A DNA stretch of 64,000 bases. Origin: Stenotrophobium rhamnosiphilum. GTDB lineage: Bacteria; Pseudomonadota; Gammaproteobacteria; Nevskiales; Nevskiaceae. The stretch covers positions 434,001-498,000 of the forward strand of contig NZ_QANS01000002.1 of assembly GCF_003052265.1 (NCBI RefSeq), written 5' to 3'. Under the pieces are notes generated by a model. It made no database searches and had not been told where the DNA came from. It saw only the letters and a list, made by a program, of their open reading frames with translations. Below, in pieces: positions 9,601 to 16,852 of the stretch; the first letter of the stretch is position 1; every line of letters begins with the position of its first letter. A program made the position numbers and the translations under genes.

Positions 9601-10221
9601 GTGGCGCGCGGTAGAGATGAAGCATTCGAGATAAACGCGGGCATCGCCAAAGCTGGCCGTTGCCATGCGCTGTACGGCTTCAAACTTTGAGCGCAGCTCT
9701 GCAGCATCATGGCAAAGCTGCATGCCGATACCGCCACCACCCGCCGTGCTCTTGAGCATCACCGGATAGCCAATGCGTGTTGCTTCGCTCAACGCTTGTT
9801 CAACGTCATCCAGCAAGCCACTGCCCGGCAATAAAGGCACGCCGCTCTTCTGTGCGATCTCACGTGCGGTGTGCTTGAGACCAAACTCACGAAGATGCTC
9901 AGGGCGTGGGCCGATGAAGCGGATACCGTGTTCAGCAAGCTTCTCGCAGAACGCGGCGTTCTCACTCAGGAAGCCATAGCCCGGATGCACAGCTTGCGCA
10001 CCAGTCTTGAGGCAAGCCTCGATGATGGCATCGACCTTGAGATAACTCTCACGCGCTGGGGCAGCACCGACATGCATGGCTTCGTCTGCGGACAGCACTG
10101 ATGAAGAGAAACGATCCGCATCGGAATACACCGCAACAGACGACAGTCCCATCTTGCGAACAGTGCGAACAACTCGACCCGCGATTTCGCCGCGGTTAGC
10201 GATTAGTATTTTCGTGAACAT
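6688..10221 (-). CDS. Guanidine carboxylase (urea carboxylase family), biotin-dependent
   Basis: 1177 residues in the order typical of the family: biotin carboxylase domain (1-450, with an ATP-grasp glycine loop GGGGIGMQ and HPGYGFLSEN), KipA-like and KipI-like carboxyltransferase domains (about 460-1000), a linker, and a C-terminal biotinyl domain with the ESMKMEME motif (biotinyl-Lys1141). The family ATP-dependently carboxylates urea or guanidine. Here the guanidine-I riboswitch and the two deiminase subunits in the same operon argue that the substrate is guanidine, giving carboxyguanidine; that is an inference from established work on riboswitch-linked carboxylases. It starts three bases after the upstream subunit gene stops. 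Confidence 0.93.
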   Translation of the reverse strand: MFTKILIANRGEIAGRVVRTVRKMGLSSVAVYSDADRFSSSVLSADEAMHVGAAPARESYLKVDAIIEACLKTGAQAVHPGYGFLSENAAFCEKLAEHGIRFIGPRPEHLREFGLKHTAREIAQKSGVPLLPGSGLLDDVEQALSEATRIGYPVMLKSTAGGGGIGMQLCHDAAELRSKFEAVQRMATASFGDARVYLECFISTARHVEVQIFGDGKGRVVSLGERDCSLQRRNQKVVEETPAPGLTDAMRQRLYAAARSLGEAVKYESAGTVEFIYDVAREDFYFLEVNTRLQVEHPVTESVFGIDLVEWMIKQAAGELVLPAQETLVPKGASVEVRLYAENPQQDFRPSTGLLTEVSFPEGVRVDGWIETGTEVSQYYDPMLAKIIAYGDDRQAAISNLAKALEETTVRGIETNLGYLRAVIASDEFLSGNVATRVLKDFVFQPNVIEVIAPGAQTSVQDWPGRLGYWGVGIPPSGPMDDRSFRLANRIVGNREGAAALECTMMGPTLKFRCDTVIALTGAAMRATLDDQPLSFYEPIEVRAGQVLALGTIEGAGQRCYLALRGGLDVAQYLGSGATFSLGGFGGHATGVLKAGDTLHIDSVGSAESAPAVLAFNERPVLSRSWTISVHYGPHGAPDFFTDFDIEALYSAEYEVHFNSARTGVRLMGPRPQWARADGGEAGLHPSNIHDNAYAIGAIDFTGDMPIILGPDGPSLGGFVCPAVIARDDLWKTGQLKPGDKIRFVPAEAAKTVQVNAPKIADLGSPILARSDEGPVPVVYRRCGDDYLLVEYGPMALDLALRLRVHLLSEAVSAAKLPGIIDLTAGIRSLQIHFDSHVLKRQRLLDVLAEIERALPRAEDVTLPSRIVHLPLSWNDPQIQLAMRKYQELVRPNAPWCPDNIEFIRRINGLDSIDDVHRIVFDASYLVMGLGDVYLGAPVATPVDPRHRLVTTKYNPARTWTPENAVGIGGAYLCVYGMEGPGGYQLFGRTIQMWNRWRKTEAFEQPWLLRCFDQIRFFEVSDAELEEARAAFPHGRYPIKIENTTFSYADYAKFLDSNAADINAFKSRQQTAFEAERADWKERGLDSFSVDDVVADMGGDDIPAGCSAVNAQVTGNVWKIQVEEGATVERGQVLVVVESMKMEMEILAPASGKIRELRCQPGRTVQSGQVIAVLEDA

Positions 10222-10224
10222 GGC

Positions 10225-10866
10225 CTAACTCGCGAAGATCAACACGCGCACAGGCGTGGGATTGAAGCCATTGCAGGGGTTGTTCACCTGTGGGCAATTC
10301 GAGATGACGCAAAGCACGTCCATCTCGGCACGCATCTCGACGTAGTCACCCGGTTTGGAGACACCATCGACAATCGCGAGGCGACCATCCGGTTCAACCG
10401 GCACATTCATGAAGAAGTTGATGTTGGCGACGATGTCGCGCTTGTCCATGCCGTGGCGTGAGACTTCCAGCAGGAAGTTCTCGCGGCAAGCGTGCATGTA
10501 TTTGGTGTGATGACCGAAGCGCACCGTGTTGCTCTCGCAGGAGCATGCACCGGCGGAGGTATCGTGTGCGCCACCGGTGTTGTCCGTCACGGTCAACATC
10601 TCGCGGCCTTCGTTGGAAAGCAGCGTCGTGCCTGTCACTACATACGCCGAGCCTTGTGCGCGCAGCGTGTCTTGAGCGCTGTAACGCTCGCTGAAATCAT
10701 CAACGCGATAAAACAAAGTATCGACCGCCTGCTGACCTTCGAGATCAACAATGCGAATCACCTGACCGCGCTTGACCAAGCCAGACCACGGCGCGAGTGC
10801 AGGAATGGTGAAGTCATAGATGGCGCTAGCAGCTTCGCGTGATGCGCCAATGTTTGAAGTGTTCAT
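10225..10866 (-). CDS. Carboxyguanidine deiminase subunit (formerly urea amidolyase associated protein UAAP2)
   Basis: 213 residues of the DUF1989/UAAP fold. Cysteines at CSCESNT and in SNCPQVNNPCNG, together with conserved acidic and histidine residues (GGAHDTSAG), fit the metal-bound centre of the family. Its partner is encoded just upstream. In studied bacteria the pair (CgdAB) deiminates carboxyguanidine to allophanate and ammonia, bridging the carboxylase and allophanate hydrolase. Which of the two is CgdA and which CgdB I have not assigned. The ATG is at 10864-10866, nine bases after the stop of its partner. Confidence 0.88.
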   Translation of the reverse strand: MNTSNIGASREAASAIYDFTIPALAPWSGLVKRGQVIRIVDLEGQQAVDTLFYRVDDFSERYSAQDTLRAQGSAYVVTGTTLLSNEGREMLTVTDNTGGAHDTSAGACSCESNTVRFGHHTKYMHACRENFLLEVSRHGMDKRDIVANINFFMNVPVEPDGRLAIVDGVSKPGDYVEMRAEMDVLCVISNCPQVNNPCNGFNPTPVRVLIFAS

Positions 10867-10875
10867 GGCGTCTCC

Positions 10876-11706
10876 TTAGCGAAATAGCGGATCAGTGTTT
10901 TCGAATCCGCGACTCGCCTCAGCACTCAGGCTGCGACAGAGATCGTCGGGTTGAACCGGTTCAGCTTGAAAGACGATGGCTTCGATATCTGATGGAGCAT
11001 ATGTCGCAGCAGGAGCCAGCGGATGCGGGCAGTTTGAGACAGCAATCAGCAAATTCATGTCTGCGCGCAGATCAACGAAGTCACCACTTTGAAGAACGCC
11101 TTCATTCCAGACAAAGCGTCCTTCGGCATCCGTGCTGACTGGCGCAAAGAAAGTGATCGCTGGCGCGAGGTCACGACGGCTCAAACCATACTTGCCAGCA
11201 GCAAGCATCAGATTGTCGCGGCTGTTACGCAGGCTGGCGTCACCATATTTTTCCAGATTGGATTTGGAAGTGCTGCCACCCACCAGCGTGTCATGGCGAC
11301 CACAAGTGTCTTCCGTGATTGAGGCCAGCACGCGGCCCATATCCGAGAACAACACGCGACCTTTGCGTAGCTCTGCCGTCCACTGCACTTTGACGGTGTC
11401 ACCTGCGTTGTAACGCTCGGACGTGTCATCGGCATTCCAGATCATCACGGAGATACCGGGCGTGGCATTCACGTTGAGCAAACGTAAAGTCTGTCCACGC
11501 TCTATACGCACAGGCCAGTACCAGCCACCGGGAATCACTTCGCGATGCGTAATCTTAGAAGCATCTAGCGCGGCACCATTGCGCTGCGTGTGGGGCGGCA
11601 ATGGACGCTGAGAACCCTGCCCTGCGGCTTTGAGTTCCAAATAACGACTGCGATTCTGTTCGATATGTGCAGCCGTATTAGCTGACACATTTACTGTCAT
11701 GGACAT
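10876..11706 (-). CDS. Carboxyguanidine deiminase subunit (formerly UAAP1)
   Basis: 276 residues from the ATG at 11706, which has ggag seven bases upstream; a TTG at 11718 would overlap that ribosome site. It is homologous in layout to the neighbouring subunit (TCGRHDTLVGG, SNCPHPLAP, YNAGDTVKVQW) but with a longer N-terminus and no CSCES-type cysteine pair. Together the two are expected to form the heteromeric enzyme that turns carboxyguanidine into allophanate. It sits between the ABC importer genes and the second subunit, all on the same strand. Confidence 0.87.
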   Translation of the reverse strand: MSMTVNVSANTAAHIEQNRSRYLELKAAGQGSQRPLPPHTQRNGAALDASKITHREVIPGGWYWPVRIERGQTLRLLNVNATPGISVMIWNADDTSERYNAGDTVKVQWTAELRKGRVLFSDMGRVLASITEDTCGRHDTLVGGSTSKSNLEKYGDASLRNSRDNLMLAAGKYGLSRRDLAPAITFFAPVSTDAEGRFVWNEGVLQSGDFVDLRADMNLLIAVSNCPHPLAPAATYAPSDIEAIVFQAEPVQPDDLCRSLSAEASRGFENTDPLFR

Positions 11707-11733
11707 GACGGACTCCAAAGACGCTGCGGCGTC

Positions 11734-12561
11734 TTAGTGTGTGGTTGCCGGGTCGTCCCGACGAGTAGTTTCCACAGCGACCGGGTCGTCCCGATCTGAG
11801 TCTTCAGCAATTCTCTCATGAAAATCCTGCCCCGGCACACGCCGACGATGGACTTCGATGTTCTGGCTAATGGTTGCGCCGTAACGCTGCTTTTCTTCCG
11901 GACGATTACGTAGGCGATCAAACACGACTACGCGCGTGCCAAGCAGAAATGCTTCGCGAAGATCGTGCGTCACCATCACGATGGTCACGCCGGTTTCTTT
12001 CCAGAGCTTTTTCATCAGCACATGGATTTCTCCACGGATGCCCGGATCAAGTGCACCGAAAGGTTCATCCAGCAACAACACGCGTGGCTGACGGATCAAC
12101 GCCTGCACCAAGGCCAGGCGCTGTTGCATGCCACCCGAAAGCTGCGTGGGATATTTGTCCAGCGAATCGCCCAAGCCCACTTCCGTTAGCAGCACACGTG
12201 CACGTTCCACCAACTGACGTCGACACTTACCAAAAGTGCGGCCCAATATCGGTGATGCTTCGAGTTCAGGCCCGAGTAAAACATTGCCCAACACCGTGAG
12301 ATGCGGAAACACGGAGTAACGTTGAAACACCACGCCACGATCAGGGCCCGGTTCACTAGGCATTGGTTTGCCATCAAGCAGGATCGTGCCGCGTGCAGGA
12401 CTCTCCTGCCCTAACAGCAAGCGCAGAAAACTAGTCTTGCCGCAGCCAGAAGGACCAACAATGGCAACGAATGCGCCCGCTTCAATCTCCAGACTGACAC
12501 GCTCCAACACCACCTGAGCGCCGTACTCGATCCAGACATTCTTAATACTGAGCGCGCTCAT
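11734..12561 (-). CDS. Guanidine-operon ABC importer, ATP-binding protein
   Basis: 275 residues. Walker A GPSGCGKTS, signature LSGGMQQRLAL, Walker B VLLLDEPFGALD and H-loop MVTHDLREA place it in the NitT/TauT (SsuB-like) family of nitrogen and sulfur compound importers. The C-terminal 60 residues carry a GRDFHERIAEDSDRDD-like charged tail seen in the copies linked to this pathway. It overlaps the permease start by four bases. Substrate by context: guanidine; the older name for the set is urea-carboxylase-region transporter. Confidence 0.9.
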   Translation of the reverse strand: MSALSIKNVWIEYGAQVVLERVSLEIEAGAFVAIVGPSGCGKTSFLRLLLGQESPARGTILLDGKPMPSEPGPDRGVVFQRYSVFPHLTVLGNVLLGPELEASPILGRTFGKCRRQLVERARVLLTEVGLGDSLDKYPTQLSGGMQQRLALVQALIRQPRVLLLDEPFGALDPGIRGEIHVLMKKLWKETGVTIVMVTHDLREAFLLGTRVVVFDRLRNRPEEKQRYGATISQNIEVHRRRVPGQDFHERIAEDSDRDDPVAVETTRRDDPATTH

Positions 12562-13379
12562 GATGTGCGCTCCGCGTTATGCGCCCAAGGGAAAGCGCGA
12601 CGTGAAATCTGTGCAAGTGCGAAATCCAACAGGAAGGCCAACAGCGTGATCCAGATGACGTAAGGCAGGATGGTGTCCATCGCCAGATAACGACGCAGCA
12701 AGAAGATGCGATAACCCAAGCCGCTATCGGCCGAGATTGCTTCTGCAGAAATCAGAAACAGAAATGCAGGGCCCAGAGATAAACGCAGTGACTCGATCAA
12801 ACGCGGCATCGCCTGCGGCAGCGCCACGCGGATCAGCGTTTGCCATGTTGATGCGCCAAGCGATTGCGCTTTCACCAATTGCTCACGCGGCAAACTGCTG
12901 ACGGTGAATGACAGATCGCGCACCAGACAAGGCGTTACGCCGATGATGATCAGCATCACCTTGGACAACTCATCCAGACCAAAGACGATGAACAAGATCG
13001 GCAGAATCGCCATCGGTGGAACCATCGACAACACTGCAGTCAGTGGCGAGAACGTAGCGTTGGCTACTGGCAGCAATCCGATCAGCAGACCCAAGACCAA
13101 TGCGAACGCGACCGACACGGAGAGACCAATCGACAAACGTTTAAGGCTCGACTTTGTATCCGTCCAGAACAGGTATTGGCCCGTACGCTTGTCTTCTTCG
13201 AACGCTACGCGATGCACCGCGCTGGCCATCTCACTAATCGGTGGCAACACTTTGTCGCTAGGATTTTCTGCGCGGCGATGCGCTGATCCCATCATGTACG
13301 CCAACAGAATCAGCGCGAACGGCAGCAGCGCTAAAACCCAGCGCGCACGGCCCGGCCTTATGTTCATCACACGACGCAT
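12558..13379 (-). CDS. Guanidine-operon ABC importer, permease
   Basis: 273 residues with about six hydrophobic segments and a BPD_transp_1 type inner-membrane domain. The coupling loop around SLPREQLVKAQSLGASTWQT carries the EAA-like motif (A-x-x-L-G-A-S). It is the NitT/TauT type permease expected to work as a dimer with the ATPase it overlaps by four bases. The ATG at 13379 is used here; an internal ATG four codons on is an alternative. Confidence 0.9.
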   Translation of the reverse strand: MRRVMNIRPGRARWVLALLPFALILLAYMMGSAHRRAENPSDKVLPPISEMASAVHRVAFEEDKRTGQYLFWTDTKSSLKRLSIGLSVSVAFALVLGLLIGLLPVANATFSPLTAVLSMVPPMAILPILFIVFGLDELSKVMLIIIGVTPCLVRDLSFTVSSLPREQLVKAQSLGASTWQTLIRVALPQAMPRLIESLRLSLGPAFLFLISAEAISADSGLGYRIFLLRRYLAMDTILPYVIWITLLAFLLDFALAQISRRAFPWAHNAERTS

Positions 13380-13407
13380 AGATCTCCCCGGTCTCGGTCG
13401 TTATCGA

Positions 13408-14481
13408 TTAAAGCTTGCCGTCTGCGGCCAACTTCATGAAGCTCGCATCAAAGCGCAGCTTGATGTTCTTCTTGTCGCCCAGCGTTGCGCCGCCTGGGAA
13501 AGCAATACCAATCGCATCCTTGCTGGCAACGCCTTGACCAAGTAAGCCGTGATCGAACGAGAAGCCGCTGACCAGATCCATTGTCTTCACCAGCTTAGGG
13601 TCGCTCGTAAAGTTCACCGCTTCAGCAGGCGTGTAGAACATCTTGGTGGTCTTGAGCTGACCTTCGAAACTTGCGATTGATGAGCCAGACAATTTCGCCA
13701 TCGCTTCACGCGCAGCCTTGCCCTTGACCGGGTCCTGCATCAGCTTGAGCGTTTCAAACCAAATGCCGACCAGCGCTTTACCGAGTGCAGGGTTGTCTTT
13801 CAGCGTCTTGGTGTTCACGCTCATCGTGTCGATGATTTCGCCAGGAATCTTGCTGGAGTCGAACACCATGGTTGCGGTCGGTTCAGCGTTGATCTCGGAG
13901 AGCTGCGGATTCCAGGTCACCAATGCGGTGGTGCCTGCGGCTTTATAAGCGGAGACGATGTCAGCATCTGAAGTGTTGACCGTCTTGATGTCTTTTTCAG
14001 CAAGACCAACCGACGACAAACCGCGTGCCAGCAAGTAGTGCGAAACCGAGAACTCAACCAGATTCACGCTCTGGCCTTTGATGGCTCCTAGGGTCTTTGC
14101 ATTCTTCAGCACCACGCCATCATTACCGTTGGAGTAGTCGCCGATGATCACTGCCGTGGTATCAACACCGCCAGCAGCAGGAATCGTCAGTGCGTCCATA
14201 TTGGTCATCACCACACCGTCGAACTTGCCAGCGGTGTACTGGTTGATCGACTCAACGTAGTCGTTGATCTGCGTAACTTTGATCTTGATGCCGTACTTGT
14301 CGGCCCACTTCTTAACGATGCCGGCTTGATCGGCATAAGGCCATGGCATCCAGCCGACATAGATCGACCAAGCCACATTGAATTCTTTTTTAGGCGCAGC
14401 CTGTGCGGGCATCGCGAATGTCGCCGTGCAAAACGCCGCAGCGAGCAACAATTTAGAGACAGACGATTTGGAGAACTTCAT
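13408..14481 (-). CDS. Guanidine-operon ABC importer, periplasmic substrate-binding protein
   Basis: 357 residues from the ATG at 14481, preceded by gaggg at good spacing; a TTG two codons earlier is less likely. Residues 1-29 form a signal peptide ending in MPAQAA. The mature protein is a NitT/TauT-like (SBP_bac) binding protein of the family long annotated as urea-carboxylase-region ABC transporter component. As the first gene of the operon it lies directly behind the riboswitch. Guanidine as ligand is inferred from the riboswitch; no binding residue can be named from sequence alone. Confidence 0.9.
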   Translation of the reverse strand: MKFSKSSVSKLLLAAAFCTATFAMPAQAAPKKEFNVAWSIYVGWMPWPYADQAGIVKKWADKYGIKIKVTQINDYVESINQYTAGKFDGVVMTNMDALTIPAAGGVDTTAVIIGDYSNGNDGVVLKNAKTLGAIKGQSVNLVEFSVSHYLLARGLSSVGLAEKDIKTVNTSDADIVSAYKAAGTTALVTWNPQLSEINAEPTATMVFDSSKIPGEIIDTMSVNTKTLKDNPALGKALVGIWFETLKLMQDPVKGKAAREAMAKLSGSSIASFEGQLKTTKMFYTPAEAVNFTSDPKLVKTMDLVSGFSFDHGLLGQGVASKDAIGIAFPGGATLGDKKNIKLRFDASFMKLAADGKL

Positions 14482-14565
14482 TTTCAACCCTCACATTCCA
14501 TAAATGACGGAGGATCGACGAGGCACGGGCACAAACACGCTCGAACCTTGCCAATCCGGCTGGTC

Positions 14566-14670
14566 GAGGTCTCCCGGGCTTTTATCCCGCCGTGCTCCGG
14601 TGTTAAACCGGACGGCAGCTCTCGGACCAAACACTTCGCCAAACCCGCGAAGCTGGAACCCTAGCCACCA
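14566..14670 (-). ncRNA. Guanidine-I (ykkC) riboswitch
   Basis: Read on the minus strand, the leader contains the conserved blocks of the guanidine-I aptamer in the right order: ggctagggttcc, ggtccgagagc, a variable hairpin (gtccggtttaacaccgga), acggcgggataaaagcc and cgggagacc. This RNA class binds guanidinium and turns on guanidine export, degradation or carboxylation genes. It lies about 85 bases before the start codon of the binding-protein gene. I see no obvious T-tailed terminator between aptamer and gene, so the mode of control (transcriptional or translational) is left open. Confidence 0.93.
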
Positions 14671-14686
14671 ACTCATCTTTAATGAA

Positions 14687-14702
14687 GCAAGCGGCGTGCC
14701 AA
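14687..14702 (-). promoter_or_regulatory. Sigma-54 (RpoN) promoter of the guanidine operon
   Basis: On the minus strand the sequence ttggcacgccgcttgc carries the -24 GG and -12 GC elements at exact spacing and matches the TGGCACG-N4-TTGC consensus. The predicted start of transcription, about 12 bases on (near 14675), falls just before the first conserved block of the riboswitch. Sigma-54 promoters need an enhancer-binding activator; NtrC is the usual one for nitrogen genes. Confidence 0.85.
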
Positions 14703-14773
14703 AAGCCTGCATGGCTTTTAATGGGATTTATCCGCGCGCGCTTTAAAACCGTGCACGAAATTAAGGCATGGCA

Positions 14774-14799
14774 ACGCACCACTCCCGATCATGGTGCGT
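14774..14799. promoter_or_regulatory. Candidate activator-binding dyad upstream of the sigma-54 promoter
   Basis: Inverted repeat acgcacca-N10-tggtgcgt, centred about 100 bases upstream of the -12 element, which is the usual distance of an enhancer for sigma-54. Each half contains GCACCA/TGGTGC, the NtrC half-site, but the spacer is 10 bases instead of the usual 3. It may be an NtrC-like site, a site for another enhancer-binding protein, or an unrelated hairpin. Confidence 0.45.
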
Positions 14800-14858
14800 A
14801 AAAATCTCCGCCATGCACGAGCGTCGTGCACCGCATGAGGGTTCGATACACTGCCCGC

Positions 14859-15932
14859 ATGCGCTTTCCACTCTCATCCATCCTGCGCGCCGCGCTACTC
14901 CTAACCGTGTTGCCACTCTGCGCTTGCAGCAATCTGGCCTACTACACGCGCCTGGCGCAGGGTCAGCATGAGTTGATGTCCGCACGCGTCCCAATACGCG
15001 ACATCGTCAAAGATGAGAAACAAGACCCCGCGCTGCGCGAGCGTCTCAGCAAAGTCTTGGATGCCCGAGCATTTGCCACGCAACATCTCGGCCTGCCTGA
15101 TAACGACAGCTATACCGAATACGCCGACCTCAAGCGTCCTTATGTGGTGTGGAATGTTTTTGCCACACCAGAGCTTTCGCTCAAACCGATCGAGCACTGC
15201 TTTCTATTTGTCGGCTGCCTCGCCTATCGCGGTTACTTTGATCAGCAGCAGGCGCAGGAAAAATCCGATGAGCTGAAGGCGCAAGACAACGATGTCTATG
15301 TCTCCGGCGTGCCCGCCTATTCCACACTCGGCTGGTTTGATGATCCGGTAATCAACACGATGATGAACTGGTCAGACGCTGTGCTGATCAGCACCGTCTT
15401 CCACGAACTCGCGCATCAGCAGCTCTATATAAAAGACGACACCGTGTTTAACGAATCTTTTGCCAACTTCGTCGGCGAAGAAGGATTGCGGCAGTATCTG
15501 GCCCTGCACGGCGGCGATAGCGCTGCAGATAAATTAAGACGTCAACGAGAGCGCCAATTCACAGAACTCGTTCTTGCCTCACGCAGGCGTCTGCAAATGC
15601 TCTACGAGAGCAACGCACCCGCCGACGCCAAGCGCAGCGGCAAAGCAACCGAGTTCGTACGTTTGAACAGCGAATACCAAGGTCTGCGCGAAGGTGCGTG
15701 GAAAGATTATTCCGGATACGACCGTTGGTTCTCCAAAGAACTCAACAACGCTCGCTTGCTACCCTTTGGTTTGTATGACGAATACGTGCCTGCATTCGCA
15801 ACTCTGTTTCGTCAGAGCGAAGAGAACTGGACAGCATTCTATGCGGCCGCCAAAGCGCTCTCTAAACTCCCCACTAAAGAGCGCAAAGCACGCCTAACAG
15901 AACTGCAGAACACCGAATACAAACAACCTTAA
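14859..15932 (+). CDS. Putative zinc aminopeptidase lipoprotein (COG4324)
   Basis: 357 residues from the ATG at 14859. A signal peptide ends in a lipobox (LCAC), so the protein is probably anchored by lipid after processing. A HELAHQ zinc-binding motif follows SDAVLISTVF, with a downstream glutamate in FNESFANFVGEEG as third ligand, the pattern of the predicted aminopeptidases of COG4324. Substrate is unknown. It is divergent from the guanidine operon, so the 370-bp gap between them holds both control regions. Confidence 0.82.
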   Translation: MRFPLSSILRAALLLTVLPLCACSNLAYYTRLAQGQHELMSARVPIRDIVKDEKQDPALRERLSKVLDARAFATQHLGLPDNDSYTEYADLKRPYVVWNVFATPELSLKPIEHCFLFVGCLAYRGYFDQQQAQEKSDELKAQDNDVYVSGVPAYSTLGWFDDPVINTMMNWSDAVLISTVFHELAHQQLYIKDDTVFNESFANFVGEEGLRQYLALHGGDSAADKLRRQRERQFTELVLASRRRLQMLYESNAPADAKRSGKATEFVRLNSEYQGLREGAWKDYSGYDRWFSKELNNARLLPFGLYDEYVPAFATLFRQSEENWTAFYAAAKALSKLPTKERKARLTELQNTEYKQP

Positions 15933-15934
15933 AC

Positions 15935-15987
15935 GTAGGGCGGGAGCATCCCGCCTTCCGCGAAAGGCGGGATACTCCCGCCCTACA
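15935..15987. repeat. REP-like palindrome, copy 2
   Basis: Same element as at 241-294, with one change in the right arm (gatactcccgcc). It lies three bases after the peptidase stop and before the monooxygenase-like gene, so it could act as a terminator-like hairpin for the first. Confidence 0.8.
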
Positions 15988-16012
15988 AAATCTCTGGTCT
16001 CAAGGAAGAAAC

Positions 16013-16360
16013 ATGATCGCCGTCATCTTCGAAGTGATCCCCATCGAAAGCCGCAGAGCGGCCTATCTCGATACCGCCACGGCACTGCGTCCTCATCTTG
16101 AAAAGATCGACGGCTTCATCAGCGTCGAACGCTTCGAAAGCCTGACCCAACCCGGCAAGATTCTCTCCCTTTCCTTCTGGCGCGACGAAGAAGCCGTGAA
16201 GCAATGGCGCAATCTGGAAGTACATCGCCGCGCCCAAGAGAAAGGACGCAAATCTTTCTTCGAAAATTATCGCCTACGCGTAGCAAGCGTCATGCGTGAT
16301 TACGGCCTCAATGAGCGCGAACAAGCGCCAATAGACTCACTAAGCGTTCACGACATTTAA
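16013..16360 (+). CDS. ABM-domain (antibiotic biosynthesis monooxygenase-like) protein
   Basis: 115 residues with the dimeric alpha-beta barrel layout: MIAVIFEVIP strand, a helix containing YLDTATALRPHL, then GFISVERFES and ILSLSFWRDEEAVKQWRNLEVHRRAQEKGR. This is a common stress-related family in proteobacteria; members range from cofactor-free monooxygenases to haem-degrading enzymes, so no reaction is assigned. The gene stands between two copies of the REP-like palindrome. Confidence 0.85.
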   Translation: MIAVIFEVIPIESRRAAYLDTATALRPHLEKIDGFISVERFESLTQPGKILSLSFWRDEEAVKQWRNLEVHRRAQEKGRKSFFENYRLRVASVMRDYGLNEREQAPIDSLSVHDI

Positions 16361-16367
16361 GGATTTC

Positions 16368-16420
16368 GTAGGGCGGGAGCATCCCGCCTTCCGCGAAAGG
16401 CGGGATGCTCCCGCCCTACA
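16368..16420. repeat. REP-like palindrome, copy 3
   Basis: Third copy of the element at 241-294, between two converging genes (stops at 16360 and 16422). The hairpin is placed to end both transcripts. Confidence 0.8.
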
Positions 16421-16421
16421 T

Positions 16422-16838
16422 TCATTCAGCCCAAGCCGGATTCCACACCACTTCCCAAAGATGCCCATCCGGATCCTGGAAGTATCCCGAATAACCACCC
16501 CAGAACGTATCGTGCGCAGCCTTCACAATCTTTGCGCCAGCAGAAGTCGCCTTTGCCATCACAGCGTCCACTTCTTCTTTTGAAGAAACGTTATGACCAA
16601 GCGTCATCTCAATGGCACTTGCAGGACTCAGCGCAACGCCCGTGTCATGACTGATACTTTTTCGAGTCCACAGCGCCAAACGCAAACCCGGCTGCAATTG
16701 AATAAACACCACCGCACCATATTCAAACTCTTGGCCGATGATGCCCTCAGTCTCAAAGCCCAAGCCATCGCGATAAAACTTTAACGATGCTTCAAGATCG
16801 TTAACGCCAAGCGTGATGACTGTAATGCGTGGTTTCAT
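16422..16838 (-). CDS. VOC-family (glyoxalase/bleomycin resistance fold) protein
   Basis: 138 residues with the paired beta-alpha-beta-beta-beta modules of the vicinal oxygen chelate fold: ITVITLGVNDLEASLKFYRDGLGFE at the start, and GYSGYFQDPDGHLWEVVWNP at the end, with a possible metal-binding Glu in the last motif. Members include glyoxalases, dioxygenases and antibiotic-binding proteins; the exact role is open. It is downstream of a GFA-family gene on the same strand, 14 bases apart. Confidence 0.85.
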   Translation of the reverse strand: MKPRITVITLGVNDLEASLKFYRDGLGFETEGIIGQEFEYGAVVFIQLQPGLRLALWTRKSISHDTGVALSPASAIEMTLGHNVSSKEEVDAVMAKATSAGAKIVKAAHDTFWGGYSGYFQDPDGHLWEVVWNPAWAE

Positions 16839-16852
16839 TTTCGCTGCCTCGC

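Noticed and set aside
6688-10221. Urea as the main substrate of the carboxylase
   Set aside because: The guanidine-I riboswitch and both deiminase subunits fit guanidine far better; urea side activity cannot be excluded from sequence.
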